From positions 1 through 13,280 of the forward strand of contig JAFGQJ010000020.1 of assembly GCA_016935715.1 (NCBI GenBank): a stretch of DNA of 13,280 bases, read 5' to 3'. The translations under genes and the position numbers were made by a program. Shown in pieces: positions 12,769-13,280 of the stretch; positions within the stretch are counted from its first letter, which is position 1, and every line of letters begins with the position of its first letter. Source of the stretch: Spirochaetales bacterium (GTDB lineage Bacteria > Spirochaetota > Spirochaetia > SZUA-6 > DRHE01). Under the pieces are notes generated by a model that was not told the origin of the DNA, made no database searches, and saw only the letters and a list, made by a program, of their open reading frames with translations.

Positions 12769-13280
12769 ATGAAAAGCGTGATTTCGAGCCTGAGCGCCCT
12801 GGAGATTCTGGACTCCCGGGGCAACCCGACGGTGCGCGTGTTTTGCGCTCTGGAGAACGGCGTCGTGGTTTCCGCGTCCGTGCCCTCCGGGGCGTCCACC
12901 GGAGAGAACGAGGCGGTGGAGCTTCGGGATGGGGACAAGAAACGCTACGGAGGCAAGGGGGTGCTCAAGGCGGTCAGGAACGTCAACGAGACCATTGCGG
13001 CCAAAGTGGTCGGGATGGACCCCCGTCGCCAGGTGGAGATCGATCGGATGATGATCGAGCTGGACGGAACGGACAACAAGGGCGAACTGGGGGCAAACGC
13101 GATCCTGGGCGTCTCGATGGCCGTGGCCCGGGCCGCGGCGGCTTCCGCGGGTCTGCCGCTGTATGCGTATCTCGGCGGGGCGACAGCGGTGCGGCTGCCC
13201 GTGCCGATGATGAACATCCTCAACGGGGGCAAGCACGCGGACAACAGCGTCGACTTCCAGGAGTTCATGGTCATGCCCGT
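12769..13280 (+). CDS. eno: Enolase (phosphopyruvate hydratase), 5' part
   Basis: The first 170 residues are present; the gene runs off the window. It opens MKSVISSLSALEILDSRGNP. Next come the mobile loop SGASTG (40-45), LGANAILGVSMAVARA (107-122) and MMNILNGGKHADNSVDFQEF (147-166), whose H156 and E165 match active-site residues of the family. Enolase converts 2-phosphoglycerate to phosphoenolpyruvate with Mg2+ and is inhibited by fluoride together with phosphate. ATG 12769 has a strong GGAGGAGG (12757-12764). A lone -10-like TACAAT (12742-12747) has no -35 partner, so co-transcription with the MutS-like pair under the second fluoride riboswitch is the simplest reading. Confidence 0.97.
   Translation, partial: MKSVISSLSALEILDSRGNPTVRVFCALENGVVVSASVPSGASTGENEAVELRDGDKKRYGGKGVLKAVRNVNETIAAKVVGMDPRRQVEIDRMMIELDGTDNKGELGANAILGVSMAVARAAAASAGLPLYAYLGGATAVRLPVPMMNILNGGKHADNSVDFQEFMVMP

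Overview
This is a high-GC bacterial window that I cannot place reliably. It has strong GGAGG-type ribosome binding sites, frequent TTG and GTG starts and sigma-70-like promoters. The ends are compact, well-kept operons. The middle (about 3.7-6.3 kb) is a loose accessory stretch of gene debris with a toxin-antitoxin pair.

Left block (1-3691, + strand). A strong intrinsic terminator lies just before a histidinol-dehydrogenase-family gene whose zinc-ligand and substrate-binding positions depart from true HisD. Next comes a two-gene unit: a protein with a degenerate P-loop and AAA-like layout, then a small MscS-type mechanosensitive channel. The channel's ribosome binding site contains a run of eight G.

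Middle block (3692-6370). It holds broken pieces of unrelated genes on both strands: a TPR-like reading frame with an internal stop and a 10-bp tandem repeat, a sulfatase remnant with an internal deletion, a decapitated gene that keeps its ribosome binding site, and a possible oxidoreductase tail. A small conserved hypothetical gene and a HigB/HigA toxin-antitoxin pair follow on the minus strand. The pair has repeated TACCTT boxes at its promoter.

Right block (6371-13280, + strand). A histidine-phosphatase (phosphoglycerate-mutase-like) gene comes first. After it lies what I consider the most interesting part of the window: two separate fluoride (crcB-type) riboswitches about 2.4 kb apart. 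The first has a good promoter and controls a dynamin-like GTPase translationally coupled to a small TPR protein. The second precedes two overlapping MutS-like ATPase genes, and the glycolytic enzyme enolase follows 32 bp later, running off the window end. Enolase is a classic fluoride target, and both MutS-like genes and enolase are known fluoride-riboswitch associates. The layout reads as a fluoride-stress operon in which a membrane-remodelling-type GTPase and a paired MutS-like ATPase are co-regulated with enolase. No fluoride exporter (CrcB/Fluc or EriC-F) is visible here.
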